NCBI RefSeq assembly: GCF_900119365.1 | Contig: NZ_FPJO01000001.1 | Span: 381,181 to 445,180, forward strand | Source of the DNA: Streptomyces atratus | Lineage (GTDB): Bacteria; Actinomycetota; Actinomycetes; Streptomycetales; Streptomycetaceae | Length of the DNA: 64,000 nt | Direction: 5' to 3' | Part shown: piece by piece, positions 8,535 to 17,836 of the stretch | How the letters are laid out: every line of letters starts with the position of its first letter | Position numbering within the stretch: the stretch's first letter is position 1 | Notes under the pieces: generated by a model | The model's input: the letters and a program-made list of their open reading frames with translations, nothing else | The model's database searches: none | Told to the model about the DNA's origin: nothing | Program-made: the position numbers and the translations under genes

Positions 8535-9583
8535 CCGCGCTCCCAGAAGGCAGGACCGACGGGCTCTTCGAAGTCACCGAGCGCTTCGAGGTTACCCTCG
8601 GCGTTCACACCGATCCGCAGCTGCGGAAGGGCGTGACCGGCCGGACCGAAGATGACACGGGCGCCGTCGGAGAGGTCGAAGGTGGACTGGTGGCACGGGC
8701 AGAGCACATGGTGCGTCTGCTGCTCGTACAGGCTGATCGGGCAGCCGACGTGGGTGCAGATCTTGGAGAAGGCCACGATTCCCTCGTGGGCCCACTCGCG
8801 CTCGCGCTTGTCCTTGATGTTGTCCGGCTCGATGCGGATGATCATCAGCGCGGCCTTGGCGATCTGGTTCTGGAAGTCGTGCGCGTCCTCCTCCAGGCCC
8901 TCGGGCATGGCGAAGGTGAGCGAACCGACGGCGACGTCCTCGGGACGCAGCGGCTCCATCGTGTTCATGTTGATGAGCTGCTTGCCCTTGGCCCACAGGG
9001 TGTTGCGGAGCTTCTTCTCCGGCAGCGGACCGAGGTCGCGCAGCAGCATCACACCGGAGAGCGGCACCAGGGCCAGCGCGCCGAACATGGTGTTGCGGAT
9101 CAGCTTGCGCCGTCCGAACGCGGACTCCTCGGCACCCGCCGCGAAGTCCGCCAGGACCTTCGCCTTGACCTCGGGCTCGGCCTCGATGGCGTGCCGGTCG
9201 TCGGCGACCTCCACGTCGGACATCAGCGTGCGCGCCCAGTGGACGGCGCCGGCGCCGATCGTGAAGAGGGCCACGCCCAGGGTCAGACCCAGGGAGAAGT
9301 TGAGCGCGCTCACGTGGCCGAAGGGCCAGATGTACACGATCTTGTCGACCGGGAAGATGACGTACGAGGCGATGAAGCCGACCGTCGCCAGCATGGACAG
9401 CGTGAACATGAGCGCGACGGTGCGCTCGGAGCGCTTCGCAGCCCGTTCGTCGATGTCCTGGATGCGCGGCTTGTGGGCCGGCAGCCCCGGGTCGGCGAAC
9501 GGGTCGTCCGCGACCTCTACCGCGCCGTGCGCGGGTGCCTGCTCAGCAGGCAGTTTCTCGTCTGGAATCTCTTGGCTACTCAT
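8531..9583 (-). CDS. qcrA: cytochrome bc1 complex Rieske iron-sulfur subunit
   Basis: A 350-residue Rieske protein with three membrane helices (near residues 56-77, 93-115 and 163-182) instead of the usual one, as known for actinobacterial QcrA. The 2Fe-2S ligands are visible: Cys276 and His278 (CTHVGC), Cys295 and His298 (CPCHQST), with Cys281-Cys297 able to form the disulfide. It transfers electrons from menaquinol to cytochrome c domains in the bc-aa3 supercomplex. It overlaps qcrC and qcrB by ATGA on both sides. Confidence 0.97.
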   Translation of the reverse strand: MSSQEIPDEKLPAEQAPAHGAVEVADDPFADPGLPAHKPRIQDIDERAAKRSERTVALMFTLSMLATVGFIASYVIFPVDKIVYIWPFGHVSALNFSLGLTLGVALFTIGAGAVHWARTLMSDVEVADDRHAIEAEPEVKAKVLADFAAGAEESAFGRRKLIRNTMFGALALVPLSGVMLLRDLGPLPEKKLRNTLWAKGKQLINMNTMEPLRPEDVAVGSLTFAMPEGLEEDAHDFQNQIAKAALMIIRIEPDNIKDKREREWAHEGIVAFSKICTHVGCPISLYEQQTHHVLCPCHQSTFDLSDGARVIFGPAGHALPQLRIGVNAEGNLEALGDFEEPVGPAFWERG

Positions 9584-10389
9584 GACTTCTTGGCCTTAGC
9601 GGTGTGGGCCGCGACCCAAATGGCAACTGCGATCAGTGCGCCGAGCCCGAAGACCCAGGCGAACAGCCCCTCGCTGACCGGCCCCAGGCCACCCAGCTTC
9701 AGACCACCCGGGTTCTCCGACTGACCGCTGTTCACGGTCTGGATGTACGCGATGATGTCCCGCTTCTGCTGCTCGGGCATCGTCGTGTCCGGGAAGGACG
9801 GCATGCTCTGCGGGCCGGTCTGCATGGCCTCGTAGATGTGCTTCGGGTCCACGCCTTCAAGGCTGGGCGCGTACTTGCCGTTCGACAGCGCACCGCCCTC
9901 GCCGGTGAAGTTGTGGCACTGCGCGCAGTTGCTACGGAACAGGTCGCCACCCTTGGCGATGTCCGCACCATCAGGGCTGACCTGGCTCTTGTTCGGAGTG
10001 ATCGGGCCGGCGCCGAGCGACGCGACGTACGCCGCGAGCTGGTCGATCTGCGCCTGGCTGTAGATGACCTTCTTCTTCGGCACCTGGGCGCCCGGCTGCT
10101 GCGCCGGCATACGGCCCGTACCGACCTGGAAGTCAACGGCGGCGGAGCCCACGCCGACCAGGCTCGGCCCGTCGGTGGTGCCCTGACCGCCGGTTCCGTG
10201 GCAGCTGGCGCAACCGACGGAGTACAGCTTCTTGCCCTCATCGATGGCGAGGGACTGGGCGGTTTCGTCGGCCTGCGCCTTACTCGCGGGCGCAAACGCG
10301 GCGTACAGCCCCCCAGTGGCCGCCAGCGCGAGGAGTAGTACGACGACCGCCGCCAACGGATGGCGTCGTCGTGCGGAGAGCTTTTTCAC
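9580..10389 (-). CDS. qcrC: di-heme cytochrome c subunit of bc1 complex
   Basis: A 269-residue membrane-anchored cytochrome with two CxxCH heme c sites (Cys60-His64 and Cys155-His159). It has an N-terminal signal/anchor helix (about 11-30) and a C-terminal membrane helix (about 240-262). Actinobacteria lack soluble cytochrome c, and this di-heme subunit links bc1 directly to the aa3 oxidase. It lies 62 bp after ctaE and overlaps qcrA by four bases. Confidence 0.97.
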   Translation of the reverse strand: MKKLSARRRHPLAAVVVLLLALAATGGLYAAFAPASKAQADETAQSLAIDEGKKLYSVGCASCHGTGGQGTTDGPSLVGVGSAAVDFQVGTGRMPAQQPGAQVPKKKVIYSQAQIDQLAAYVASLGAGPITPNKSQVSPDGADIAKGGDLFRSNCAQCHNFTGEGGALSNGKYAPSLEGVDPKHIYEAMQTGPQSMPSFPDTTMPEQQKRDIIAYIQTVNSGQSENPGGLKLGGLGPVSEGLFAWVFGLGALIAVAIWVAAHTAKAKKS

Positions 10390-10451
10390 GGATTACCCCG
10401 GTGTCAGGATCTTCTGCGTCGATGCTGGATGTGGTTCGGGTTCGAACCCGG

Positions 10452-11072
10452 TTACTTGATCATGTAGATCGTGGCGAAGAGGCCGATCCACACGACATCG
10501 ACGAAGTGCCAGTAATAGGACACGACGATGGCGGCGGTCGCCTGTTCGTGGGTGAACCTCTTGGCTGCGTACGTCCTGCCCAGAACGAGCAGGAAGGCGA
10601 TGAGACCGCCTGTCACGTGCAGACCGTGGAAGCCGGTGGTCAGGTAGAACACCGAGCCGTACGGGTCGGAGGACAGCGAGAGACCCGCTTCCTTGACCAG
10701 TTCGGTGTACTCGAGGACCTGGCCTCCGATGAAGATCGAGCCCATCACGAAAGTGATAATGAACCAGGTGCGGAGCTTCTTCACATCACCTCGCTCCGCG
10801 GCGAAGACGCCGAGCTGGCAGGTGAGTGAGGAGAGCACCAGGATCGTGGTGTTCGTCGCCGAGAACGGGAAGTTCAGGTGCTCGGCCATCTCCTTCCAAT
10901 GATCCGGTCCCGTCACCGATCGCAGGGTGAAGTACATCGCGAAGAGGGCCGCGAAGAACATCAGCTCGGAACTCAACCAGATGATGGTTCCGACGCTGGT
11001 GAGGTTCGGTCGATTGACCGACGGGTGCGCGTGCCCGGTTTCTACTGTCGTTGCTGTCGCCACGACCGACAT
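10452..11072 (-). CDS. ctaE: cytochrome c oxidase subunit III
   Basis: A 206-residue subunit III of the aa3 oxidase with five membrane helices (for example [17 protein letters not shown] and [19 protein letters not shown]). The FHGLHV and HFVDVVW motifs typical of CoxC/CtaE are present. It heads the operon with qcrCAB, joining oxidase and bc1 genes as expected for a supercomplex. The ATG at 11072 has no convincing ribosome site and sits in the loop of a perfect 21-bp inverted repeat. Confidence 0.96.
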   Translation of the reverse strand: MSVVATATTVETGHAHPSVNRPNLTSVGTIIWLSSELMFFAALFAMYFTLRSVTGPDHWKEMAEHLNFPFSATNTTILVLSSLTCQLGVFAAERGDVKKLRTWFIITFVMGSIFIGGQVLEYTELVKEAGLSLSSDPYGSVFYLTTGFHGLHVTGGLIAFLLVLGRTYAAKRFTHEQATAAIVVSYYWHFVDVVWIGLFATIYMIK

Positions 11073-11083
11073 TATGTCGGTCG
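11063..11083. repeat. 21-bp palindrome around the ctaE start codon
   Basis: CGACCGACA (11063-11071) and its exact complement (11075-11083) flank a 3-nt centre. The ctaE start codon (11070-11072) lies at the end of one arm and the loop. In RNA this would be a 9-bp hairpin at the translation start; in DNA it could be an operator. Confidence 0.7.
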
Positions 11084-11259
11084 CTTATCCCGCCCTCACC
11101 CCGGGGGGTGCCGTTCGGTGTGTCAGCCGGGTGTGTCCTCCCCGAACGGCCCATGGAACCGCTGTCCCGAGCAGTGCTGACTGACCGTCGGGCGGAGTAC
11201 GATCCGCGCATCGGTTCATGCCCGGAAAGCCCCGAAGACACAGATGTCACGGAGGAACA

Positions 11260-11661
11260 ATGCAGCCGACCGCCACGGTCCTGGTCTACAGCGACGACGC
11301 CAACACCCGTGAGCAGGTGAGGCTGGCAGCCGGGCACAGGCCTGCGGCCGATGTGCCACCGGTGCAGTTCCTGGAATGCGCCACCCTGCCCGCCGTCCTG
11401 GAGGCGCTGGACCGCGGCGGCGTCGACGTCTGCGTGCTGGACGGCGAGACGGCGCCCGCGGGCGGCATGGGCGTCTGCCGGCAGATCAAGGACGAGATCT
11501 TCCGCTGCCCGCCGGTGCTGCTGCTGATCGGGCGCCCGCAGGACGCCTGGCTGGCCACCTGGAGCCGCGCGGACGCCGCGGTGACCCTGCCGGTCGAACC
11601 GGTCGAGTTCGCGGACGCCCTGGCCGCCCTGCTGCGCACCAGGGACTGCGTGAACGCCTGA
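11260..11661 (+). CDS. response-regulator-like receiver domain protein
   Basis: A 133-residue single-domain protein with a receiver-like fold (VLVYSDD at the N-terminus, DVCVLDGETAPAGGMGVCRQIK in the middle). The Asp in VLDGE is at the phosphoacceptor position. The lysine normally near the end of the domain is not in the usual KP context; TLPVEP takes its place, so phosphorylation is uncertain. There is no output domain and no kinase next to it. The ATG at 11260 follows GGAGGAACA. It diverges from ctaE and may respond with respiration genes, but that is inference. Confidence 0.8.
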   Translation: MQPTATVLVYSDDANTREQVRLAAGHRPAADVPPVQFLECATLPAVLEALDRGGVDVCVLDGETAPAGGMGVCRQIKDEIFRCPPVLLLIGRPQDAWLATWSRADAAVTLPVEPVEFADALAALLRTRDCVNA

Positions 11662-11718
11662 GTCCCGCCGCGGCCTCGTCCGCGGTCCCGCTGAGGGGCA
11701 GCGCACTCCCCGGTCCGG

Positions 11719-12975
11719 TCAGACCTCGGGGCGCAGTCGCGCCGCCTGGATCGTGTCCGTACGGTCCGGCGTGGTGTTCTTCTGCAGGGCGCTGCCCTTC
11801 AGCCATTTGGCCCAGGACAGGTTCCAGTCCCCGTAGCCGTTGTCGAACGGCGTCATCGTCTCGCCCTCGCTGCCCACGACCGTGACGATGTCGCCCGGCC
11901 GCACGATGTTGTAGAACCACTCGGCCAGGCTGGTGCTCATGCCCGTACAGCCGTGACTGACGTTCGCGTACCCCTGCGAGCCGGTGGACCAGGGGGCGGC
12001 GTGCACGTACTCGCCGCTCCAGGTGACGCGCGTCGCGTAGTAGACCGGCAGGTCGTACGAGTCGGAGGAGCCCTCCGCGATGCCGATCGTCTCCCCGCGC
12101 ATACGTACGTAGTACTCCTTGCCCAGCACGACCTTGACGCCGTTTCGGGTGGAGAAGCCGGGCTTGCCGGTGGTGACCGGAATGGTATTGATCACTTTTC
12201 CGTTCCGCTTGACCGTCATCGAGTGCGCTGCGGCGTCCGTGATGGCCTCGATGCGGTCCCCCGTGGTGAGCCTCAGCGGCTTCGTGGGGGCGCCGTAGAG
12301 GGCGTCGGTGACCTTCACCCCGGCCAGGCCGCTGGTGACGTCGATGGTGGCCCTGGCGGGCCAGTAGTCCTTGGGGCGGTAGTGCAGGGTCTTGTCGTCG
12401 ACCCAGTACCAGGAGCCGGACACGGCGGGGGTCGAGCGGACCCGCAGGGCGCGCTCGACGTTGGCCCTGGACGCCTTGTCCTTGACCGGAGCGCTGAGTT
12501 CCGCCGTGATGGGCTGTCCGACGCCGTAGGTGCCCGCCTGAGGGCCGAAGGCGACCTTGAGGAACTTCTTGGCGGAGGTGGTCCCGAAGGAGAGCGTACG
12601 GCTGCCCGGGGCGCCGTCGTCGTCCTCCACGCTGACCCGGACGGTGTACCGGGTGCCGGCGGCGAGCGGGACGGTGGAGTGCCACCGCTTTCCGTCGACG
12701 TCGAGTTCACCCGCCAGGTGGCGGCCCGTCGTGTCGACGGCCGACACGTCCGTGATCCGGCCGTCGTCGTCGACGACGGTGACCTCCAGCGGCTTGCCGG
12801 GGTCGACCTTCTCGTCGCCGTCGGACGCGTTGGTGGAGATCGCGTCCACAGCGTCGTACGGCTTCTCCGCCAGCGGATGGCCGTCGGACCCGCCGCAGGC
12901 GGTCACACCTGCGACCAGGCTCACGACCAGCAGAGTGCAGCTCACTACGGGGCGGATGCGCGGCGTGTGGTTCAT
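11719..12975 (-). CDS. lipoprotein L,D-transpeptidase (Ig-like plus YkuD domains)
   Basis: A 418-residue lipoprotein that should form 3-3 cross-links in peptidoglycan. The lipobox GVTAC places the lipidated residue at Cys27. Two Ig-like domains fill about residues 55-240, then comes a YkuD catalytic domain (about 245-395) with the active-site motif SHGCTGMS (His341, Cys343). The layout matches mycobacterial LdtMt2-type enzymes. It lies downstream of the ctaCDF operon on the same strand, separated by a terminator hairpin and its own promoter space. Confidence 0.94.
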   Translation of the reverse strand: MNHTPRIRPVVSCTLLVVSLVAGVTACGGSDGHPLAEKPYDAVDAISTNASDGDEKVDPGKPLEVTVVDDDGRITDVSAVDTTGRHLAGELDVDGKRWHSTVPLAAGTRYTVRVSVEDDDGAPGSRTLSFGTTSAKKFLKVAFGPQAGTYGVGQPITAELSAPVKDKASRANVERALRVRSTPAVSGSWYWVDDKTLHYRPKDYWPARATIDVTSGLAGVKVTDALYGAPTKPLRLTTGDRIEAITDAAAHSMTVKRNGKVINTIPVTTGKPGFSTRNGVKVVLGKEYYVRMRGETIGIAEGSSDSYDLPVYYATRVTWSGEYVHAAPWSTGSQGYANVSHGCTGMSTSLAEWFYNIVRPGDIVTVVGSEGETMTPFDNGYGDWNLSWAKWLKGSALQKNTTPDRTDTIQAARLRPEV

Positions 12976-13026
12976 GCACCCACGCTATGAAGATTCATCC
13001 GTTTCAGCGCGCGGGATGACTGCGAA

Positions 13027-13070
13027 CGGGGGACCCGCGCTCCTCTCGGTGGAGAAGTGCGGGCCCCCCG
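13027..13070. terminator. hairpin terminator after ctaF
   Basis: Arms 13027-13038 and 13059-13070 pair over 12 bp with one mismatch. The loop is itself partly paired. It lies about 23 bp past the ctaF stop and separates the ctaCDF operon from the L,D-transpeptidase gene. Confidence 0.6.
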
Positions 13071-13092
13071 TCAGGTGGAGCGGAACGCTATG

Positions 13093-13491
13093 TCACTGGG
13101 TGCGGTTCTCACCGCGGTAGTACTCGAAGACCCAGCCGAACAGACCGATCAGGATGATCGGGGCCGAGAAGTAGAGCAGCCACCAGCCGAAGATGACCCC
13201 CATGAAGGCGAGGGCACCGCCGACCGCCAGCGAGAGCGGCTGCCAGCTGTGCGGGGAGAAGAACCCCACCTCGCCGGCCTCGTCCGCGACATCGGCTTCC
13301 TTGTTGTCCTGCGCCATGGCGTCGACCCGCTGGGCCGTGAAGGCCAGGTAGAAGCCGATCATGACGCTCAGCCCGAAGGCCAGGAAGAGTGCGGTGGTAC
13401 CGACCGGCTCCTTCGACCACACGCCGTACGTGATGGCCATGGCCAGCATGAAGACGCTCAGCCAGAGGAACATCTTGCCCTGGATCTTCAC
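13093..13491 (-). CDS. ctaF: cytochrome c oxidase subunit IV (actinobacterial type)
   Basis: A 132-residue membrane protein with about four helices ([20 protein letters not shown] at the N-terminus, and a C-terminal segment ending WVFEYYRGE). This is the actinobacteria-specific subunit IV found after ctaD, thought to stabilise the aa3 oxidase. The start overlaps the ctaD stop by four bases (ATGA), so translation is coupled. Confidence 0.94.
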   Translation of the reverse strand: MKIQGKMFLWLSVFMLAMAITYGVWSKEPVGTTALFLAFGLSVMIGFYLAFTAQRVDAMAQDNKEADVADEAGEVGFFSPHSWQPLSLAVGGALAFMGVIFGWWLLYFSAPIILIGLFGWVFEYYRGENRTQ

Positions 13492-15224
13492 TTGCCGGCC
13501 TCCTTGCCACCAGCGAGGGCCTTGTCATCCTCGGAGTGGTGCTCCAGCTGCTCGAGCGCCGAGATCTCCGGGTGATGCAGGTCGAACGCCGGGGATTCGG
13601 AACGGATCCGCGGCAGGGTGAGGAAGTTGTGCCGCGGAGGCGGGCAGGAGGTCGCCCACTCCAGCGAGCGGCCGTAGCCCCAGGGGTCGTCGACCTCGAT
13701 CTTCTTGCCGTACTTGGCGGTCTTCCACACGTTGTAGAAGAACGGCAGCATCGACAGGCCGAGCAGGAACGAGGAGATCGTCGAGACCGTGTTCAGCGCG
13801 GTGAAGCCGTCTGCGGCGAGGTAGTCCGCGTAACGGCGGGGCATGCCTTCGGCACCGAGCCAGTGCTGCACCAGGAACGTGCCGTGGAAGCCCACGAACA
13901 GTGTCCAGAAGGTGATCTTGCCGAGCCGCTCGTCCAGCATCTTGCCGGTGAACTTCGGCCACCAGAAGTGGAATCCGGCGAACATCGCGAAGACCACGGT
14001 GCCGAAGATGACGTAGTGGAAGTGCGCGACGACGAAGTACGAGTCCGTGACGTGGAAGTCCAGCGGGGGCGACGCCAGGATCACGCCGGTCAGACCACCG
14101 AAGGTGAAGGTGACCAGGAAGCCGACGGCCCAGAGCATCGGTGTCTCGAAGGACAACGATCCCTTCCACATCGTGCCGATCCAGTTGAAGAACTTCACAC
14201 CGGTCGGTACCGCGATGAGGAAGGTCATGAACGAGAAGAACGGCAACAGCACACCGCCGGTGGCGTACATGTGGTGCGCCCACACCGTCACGGAGAGGCC
14301 TGCGATGGCGATCGTCGCGCTGATCAGACCGATGTAGCCGAACATCGGCTTGCGGCTGAAGACCGGGATGATCTCACTGACGATCCCGAAGAACGGCAGC
14401 GCGATGATGTACACCTCTGGATGGCCGAAGAACCAGAAGAGGTGTTGCCAGAGCAATGCCCCGCCATTGGCCGCGTCGAAGATATGCGCACCGAATTTAC
14501 GGTCCGCCTCCAGCGCGAAGAGCGCGGCGGCGAGAACCGGGAAGGCCAGCAGGACCAGCACACCGGTCAGCAGGACGTTCCAGACGAAGATCGGCATGCG
14601 GAACATCGTCATGCCGGGAGCGCGCATGCAGATGATCGTGGTGATGAAGTTGACCGAACCGAGGATCGTACCGAAGCCGGAGAAGGCCAGACCCATGATC
14701 CACATGTCGGCGCCGATACCCGGCGACCGGACCGCGTCCGAGAGCGGGGAGTAGGCGAACCAGCCGAAGTCCGCCGCACCCTGGGGGGTGAGGAAGCCGG
14801 CCACCGCGATGAGGGAACCGAAGAGGTACAGCCAGTACGCGAACATGTTCAGCCGCGGGAACGCCACGTCGGGCGCGCCGATCTGCAGCGGCATCATCCA
14901 GTTCGCGAATCCGGCGAACAGCGGCGTCGCGAACATCAGCAGCATGATCGTGCCGTGCATCGTGAACGCCTGGTTGAACTGCTCGTTCGACATGATCTGC
15001 GTGCCGGGACGGGCCAGTTCGGCGCGCATGAAGAGCGCCATCAGACCGCCGATGCAGAAGAACGCGAACGATGTGACCAGGTACATCGTGCCGATCGTCT
15101 TGTGGTCAGTGGTGGTCAGCCACTTGACGACGACGTTTCCCGGCTGCTTCCGCCGGACCGGCAGCTCGTCCTCGTACGAGTCGTCTGCTGCCGCGGCACC
15201 CTGAGGTTCGTTGAGGATGCTCAC
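13488..15224 (-). CDS. ctaD: cytochrome c oxidase subunit I
   Basis: A 578-residue heme-copper oxidase catalytic subunit carrying heme a, heme a3 and CuB, which reduces oxygen and pumps protons. Twelve membrane helices are visible. [10 protein letters not shown] carries the CuB histidine and the cross-linked Tyr of A-type oxidases, and [10 protein letters not shown] and VVAHFHYV carry further CuB and heme ligands. The N-terminus is a short polar segment before [12 protein letters not shown]. It overlaps ctaC and ctaF by four bases each. Confidence 0.98.
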   Translation of the reverse strand: MSILNEPQGAAAADDSYEDELPVRRKQPGNVVVKWLTTTDHKTIGTMYLVTSFAFFCIGGLMALFMRAELARPGTQIMSNEQFNQAFTMHGTIMLLMFATPLFAGFANWMMPLQIGAPDVAFPRLNMFAYWLYLFGSLIAVAGFLTPQGAADFGWFAYSPLSDAVRSPGIGADMWIMGLAFSGFGTILGSVNFITTIICMRAPGMTMFRMPIFVWNVLLTGVLVLLAFPVLAAALFALEADRKFGAHIFDAANGGALLWQHLFWFFGHPEVYIIALPFFGIVSEIIPVFSRKPMFGYIGLISATIAIAGLSVTVWAHHMYATGGVLLPFFSFMTFLIAVPTGVKFFNWIGTMWKGSLSFETPMLWAVGFLVTFTFGGLTGVILASPPLDFHVTDSYFVVAHFHYVIFGTVVFAMFAGFHFWWPKFTGKMLDERLGKITFWTLFVGFHGTFLVQHWLGAEGMPRRYADYLAADGFTALNTVSTISSFLLGLSMLPFFYNVWKTAKYGKKIEVDDPWGYGRSLEWATSCPPPRHNFLTLPRIRSESPAFDLHHPEISALEQLEHHSEDDKALAGGKEAGK

Positions 15225-16183
15225 AGTTTGTTCGTCTCCGCATTCCTGGCCGGGTCAGTCTGCTCGATACCGGCCGGCACGTAGCCCGTCTGGCCCTTCT
15301 CCGCCAGCTCCTTGAGGTGCGCCTGGTAGCGCTCCGGGGAGACGACCTTGACGTTGAAGAGCATCCGGGAGTGGTCGACGCCGCAGAGCTCGGCGCACTT
15401 GCCCATGAAGGTGCCCTCCTGGTTCGGAGTGACCTCGAAGGCGTTGGTGTGGCCCGGAAAGACGTCCTGCTTCATGAGGAACGGCACCACCCAGAAGGAG
15501 TGGATGACGTCACGCGAAGTCAGAACGAAACGGACCTTCTCGCCCTTCGGCAGCCACAGGGTCGGACCCGGGTTGCCGTTCTGCGGGTTCCGCGTTCCCG
15601 GGACGCCGAAGTCGTAGACGCCTTCCGCACCCTTGGGGAAGTCCTTCTGGAACCGGTTGGGGATGGCGTCGAGCTCCTTGGGGATCTCATTGCCCGTGGC
15701 GGCCGAGCCGTCCACGTTCTCGATGTAGTTGAAGCCCCAGCTCCACTGATAGCCGACCACGTTGATGGTGTGGGCAGGCTTCGGAGAGAGCGAAAGGAGC
15801 TTCGATTCATCGCGCGCGGTGAAGTAGAACAACACCGAGACGATGATCAGAGGGACCACTGTGTACAGCGCCTCGATGGGCATGTTGTACCTGGTCTGCG
15901 GAGGAACCTCGACCTTGGTGCGACTGCGCCGGTGGAAGATGACGCTCCACAGGATCAGGCCCCAGACCAGCACGCCCGTGGCGAGCGCTGCCGCCCACGA
16001 GCCCTGCCAGAGGGAAAGGATCCGTGGTGCCTCTTCTGTTACCGGCGTGGGCATACCAAGGCGGGGGAAATCCTTGTATGTGCAACCGGTTGCGGTCGCC
16101 AGGATCAGGCCCGCAGTCAGCACCTGCGGCAGCTTCCGCCGCATCGGGCGCCGCGACGAGCGGTCGGAGCCGTTGGGACTCAC
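15221..16183 (-). CDS. ctaC: cytochrome c oxidase subunit II, lipoprotein
   Basis: A 320-residue subunit II that accepts electrons at the CuA centre. The lipobox TATGC gives lipidated Cys34. Two membrane helices follow (about residues 52-75 and 95-118), then a cupredoxin domain with the CuA motif [12 protein letters not shown]. Unlike some Gram-positive CtaC proteins it has no fused cytochrome c domain, as expected because QcrC supplies the hemes. It is the first gene of ctaC-ctaD-ctaF and diverges from the desulfurase-TusA gene across a 270-bp promoter region. Confidence 0.97.
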   Translation of the reverse strand: MSPNGSDRSSRRPMRRKLPQVLTAGLILATATGCTYKDFPRLGMPTPVTEEAPRILSLWQGSWAAALATGVLVWGLILWSVIFHRRSRTKVEVPPQTRYNMPIEALYTVVPLIIVSVLFYFTARDESKLLSLSPKPAHTINVVGYQWSWGFNYIENVDGSAATGNEIPKELDAIPNRFQKDFPKGAEGVYDFGVPGTRNPQNGNPGPTLWLPKGEKVRFVLTSRDVIHSFWVVPFLMKQDVFPGHTNAFEVTPNQEGTFMGKCAELCGVDHSRMLFNVKVVSPERYQAHLKELAEKGQTGYVPAGIEQTDPARNAETNKL

Positions 16184-16453
16184 GTAGCGCCTTCCCGAGA
16201 GTCTCGCCCGCGCGGTCGGCGCGGCCGTCTTTCTGGTCGGTCGCCGCCCTGACGCGGGCAGGGGTTTGGATGTTTATGCGGACCAAACCCTACTGGACGC
16301 TATTTGGGGTCGCGCGGGGAGGGTGCCCAACGCGCCGTCCGACTCCCCGAAGGGGTGGAATACGGGCCTCCGGCCGCCATCTGACGCTCCTTCTCCTGGC
16401 CCCGCGGGCAGCCCGTCCCCGGGCCGCGGTCCGGCTCGGGCTAGCGTGGCCGC

Positions 16454-17836
16454 GTGCCCTACTTCGACACCGCATCCGCTGCCCCCCTGCACCCCGTCGC
16501 GCGCCAGGCGCTGCTTGCCGCGCTGGACGAGGGCTGGGCCGACCCGGCCAGGCTCTACCGCGAGGGGCGACGGGCCCGGCTGCTGCTGGACGCCGCCCGG
16601 GAGGCCGCCGCCGAGGCCGTCGGGTGCCGGCCGGACGAGCTCACATTCACTCCTTCGGGGACCCGGGCGGTGCACTCGGGAATTTCCGGGGCGCTCGCGG
16701 GACGGCGGCGTGCCGGCCGCCATCTGGTCGTCTCCGCGGTCGAGCACTCGTCGGTGCTCCATTCGGCGGCCGCCCATGAGGCACAGGGCGGATCGGTCTC
16801 CGAGGTCCCGGTGGACCGGTCGGGGGCGGTGGGCGCGGCGGCGTACGCGGACGCGCTGCGCGAGGACACCGCGCTGGCCTGTCTGCAGTCCGCCAATCAC
16901 GAGGTCGGCACCGTGCAGCCGGTGGCCGCCGTCGCGGATCTCTGCCGGGCGGCGGGGGTGCCGCTGCTGGTGGACGCCGCGCAGTCGCTGGGCCGGGAGC
17001 CGGTGCCGGACGGCTGGTCGCTGCTGACGGGCAGCGCCCACAAGTGGGGCGGGCCCTCGGGCGTCGGGCTGCTGGCGGTGCGCAAGGGGGTGCGGTTCGC
17101 CGTTCAGGGACCGGCCGACGAGCGGGAGTCGGGGCGGGCGGCGGGGTTCGAGAACATTCCGGCCATCGTCGCGGCGGCGGCGTCGCTGCGGGCGGTACGG
17201 GCCGAGGCCGCGGCGGAGTCCGTACGACTGCGGGCCCTGGTGGACCGCATCAGGGCCACGGTGGCGGAGCTGGTGCCCGATGTGGAGGTGGTCGGCGATC
17301 CGGTGCGGCGGCTGCCGCATCTGGTGACCTTCTCCTGTCTCTATGTCGACGGGGAGACACTGCTGCACGAGCTTGACCGGGCCGGGTTCTCCGTGTCGTC
17401 CGGCTCCTCCTGCACCAGTAGCACGCTGGCACCGAGCCATGTGCTCAGGGCCATGGGGGTGCTGTCGGAGGGGAACGTACGGGTGTCGCTGCCGAACGGC
17501 ACAGCCGAGAAGGACGTCGACCGTTTCCTGGAGGTGCTGCCCCGGGTGGTGGCTCAGGTGCGGCAGCGGCTGGGCGCGCCCGAATCCGCGCCCCGGGAGG
17601 CCGCCCCGGCCGCGTCCCTGGTGGTGGACGCGCTGGGGAAGCGCTGCCCGATCCCGGTGATCGAGCTCGCGAAGGTGATCGGGGAGGTGCCGGTGGGCGG
17701 GACGGTGACCGTGCTCTCCGACGACGAGGCGGCGCGTCTGGACATCCCGGCCTGGTGCGCGATGCGCGAGCAGGAGTACGTGGGCGAGGAGCCGGCGGAC
17801 CGTGGCTCGGCCTATGTGGTCCGCCGGCTGTCCTGA
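16454..17836 (+). CDS. cysteine desulfurase fused to a TusA sulfur-carrier domain
   Basis: A 460-residue fusion. Residues 1-375 form an IscS/NifS-like class V aminotransferase with Lys197 (SAHKWGGPSG) for PLP, Asp174 (VDAAQS) and the persulfide-forming Cys320 in the loop SGSSCTSST. Residues 387-460 form a TusA domain with the signature RCPIP (Cys398). Sulfur could pass from cysteine to Cys320 and on to Cys398 in one chain, feeding tRNA thiolation, molybdopterin or other thio-cofactors; which one is not shown. The GTG start at 16454 lies 6 nt after TAGCGT, which suggests a leaderless transcript. It ends stop-to-stop with the convergent kinase gene. Confidence 0.9.
   Translation: MPYFDTASAAPLHPVARQALLAALDEGWADPARLYREGRRARLLLDAAREAAAEAVGCRPDELTFTPSGTRAVHSGISGALAGRRRAGRHLVVSAVEHSSVLHSAAAHEAQGGSVSEVPVDRSGAVGAAAYADALREDTALACLQSANHEVGTVQPVAAVADLCRAAGVPLLVDAAQSLGREPVPDGWSLLTGSAHKWGGPSGVGLLAVRKGVRFAVQGPADERESGRAAGFENIPAIVAAAASLRAVRAEAAAESVRLRALVDRIRATVAELVPDVEVVGDPVRRLPHLVTFSCLYVDGETLLHELDRAGFSVSSGSSCTSSTLAPSHVLRAMGVLSEGNVRVSLPNGTAEKDVDRFLEVLPRVVAQVRQRLGAPESAPREAAPAASLVVDALGKRCPIPVIELAKVIGEVPVGGTVTVLSDDEAARLDIPAWCAMREQEYVGEEPADRGSAYVVRRLS

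Noticed and set aside
6276..8636. 786-codon frame on the plus strand
   Set aside because: It spans the complement of trpD and qcrB and their terminator. The His/Asp/Gln-rich composition has no domain.
16184..16453. Promoter for ctaC around TAGGGT on the minus strand
   Set aside because: A -10-like hexamer is present but no fitting -35 at 16-19 nt, so I did not list it as a promoter.
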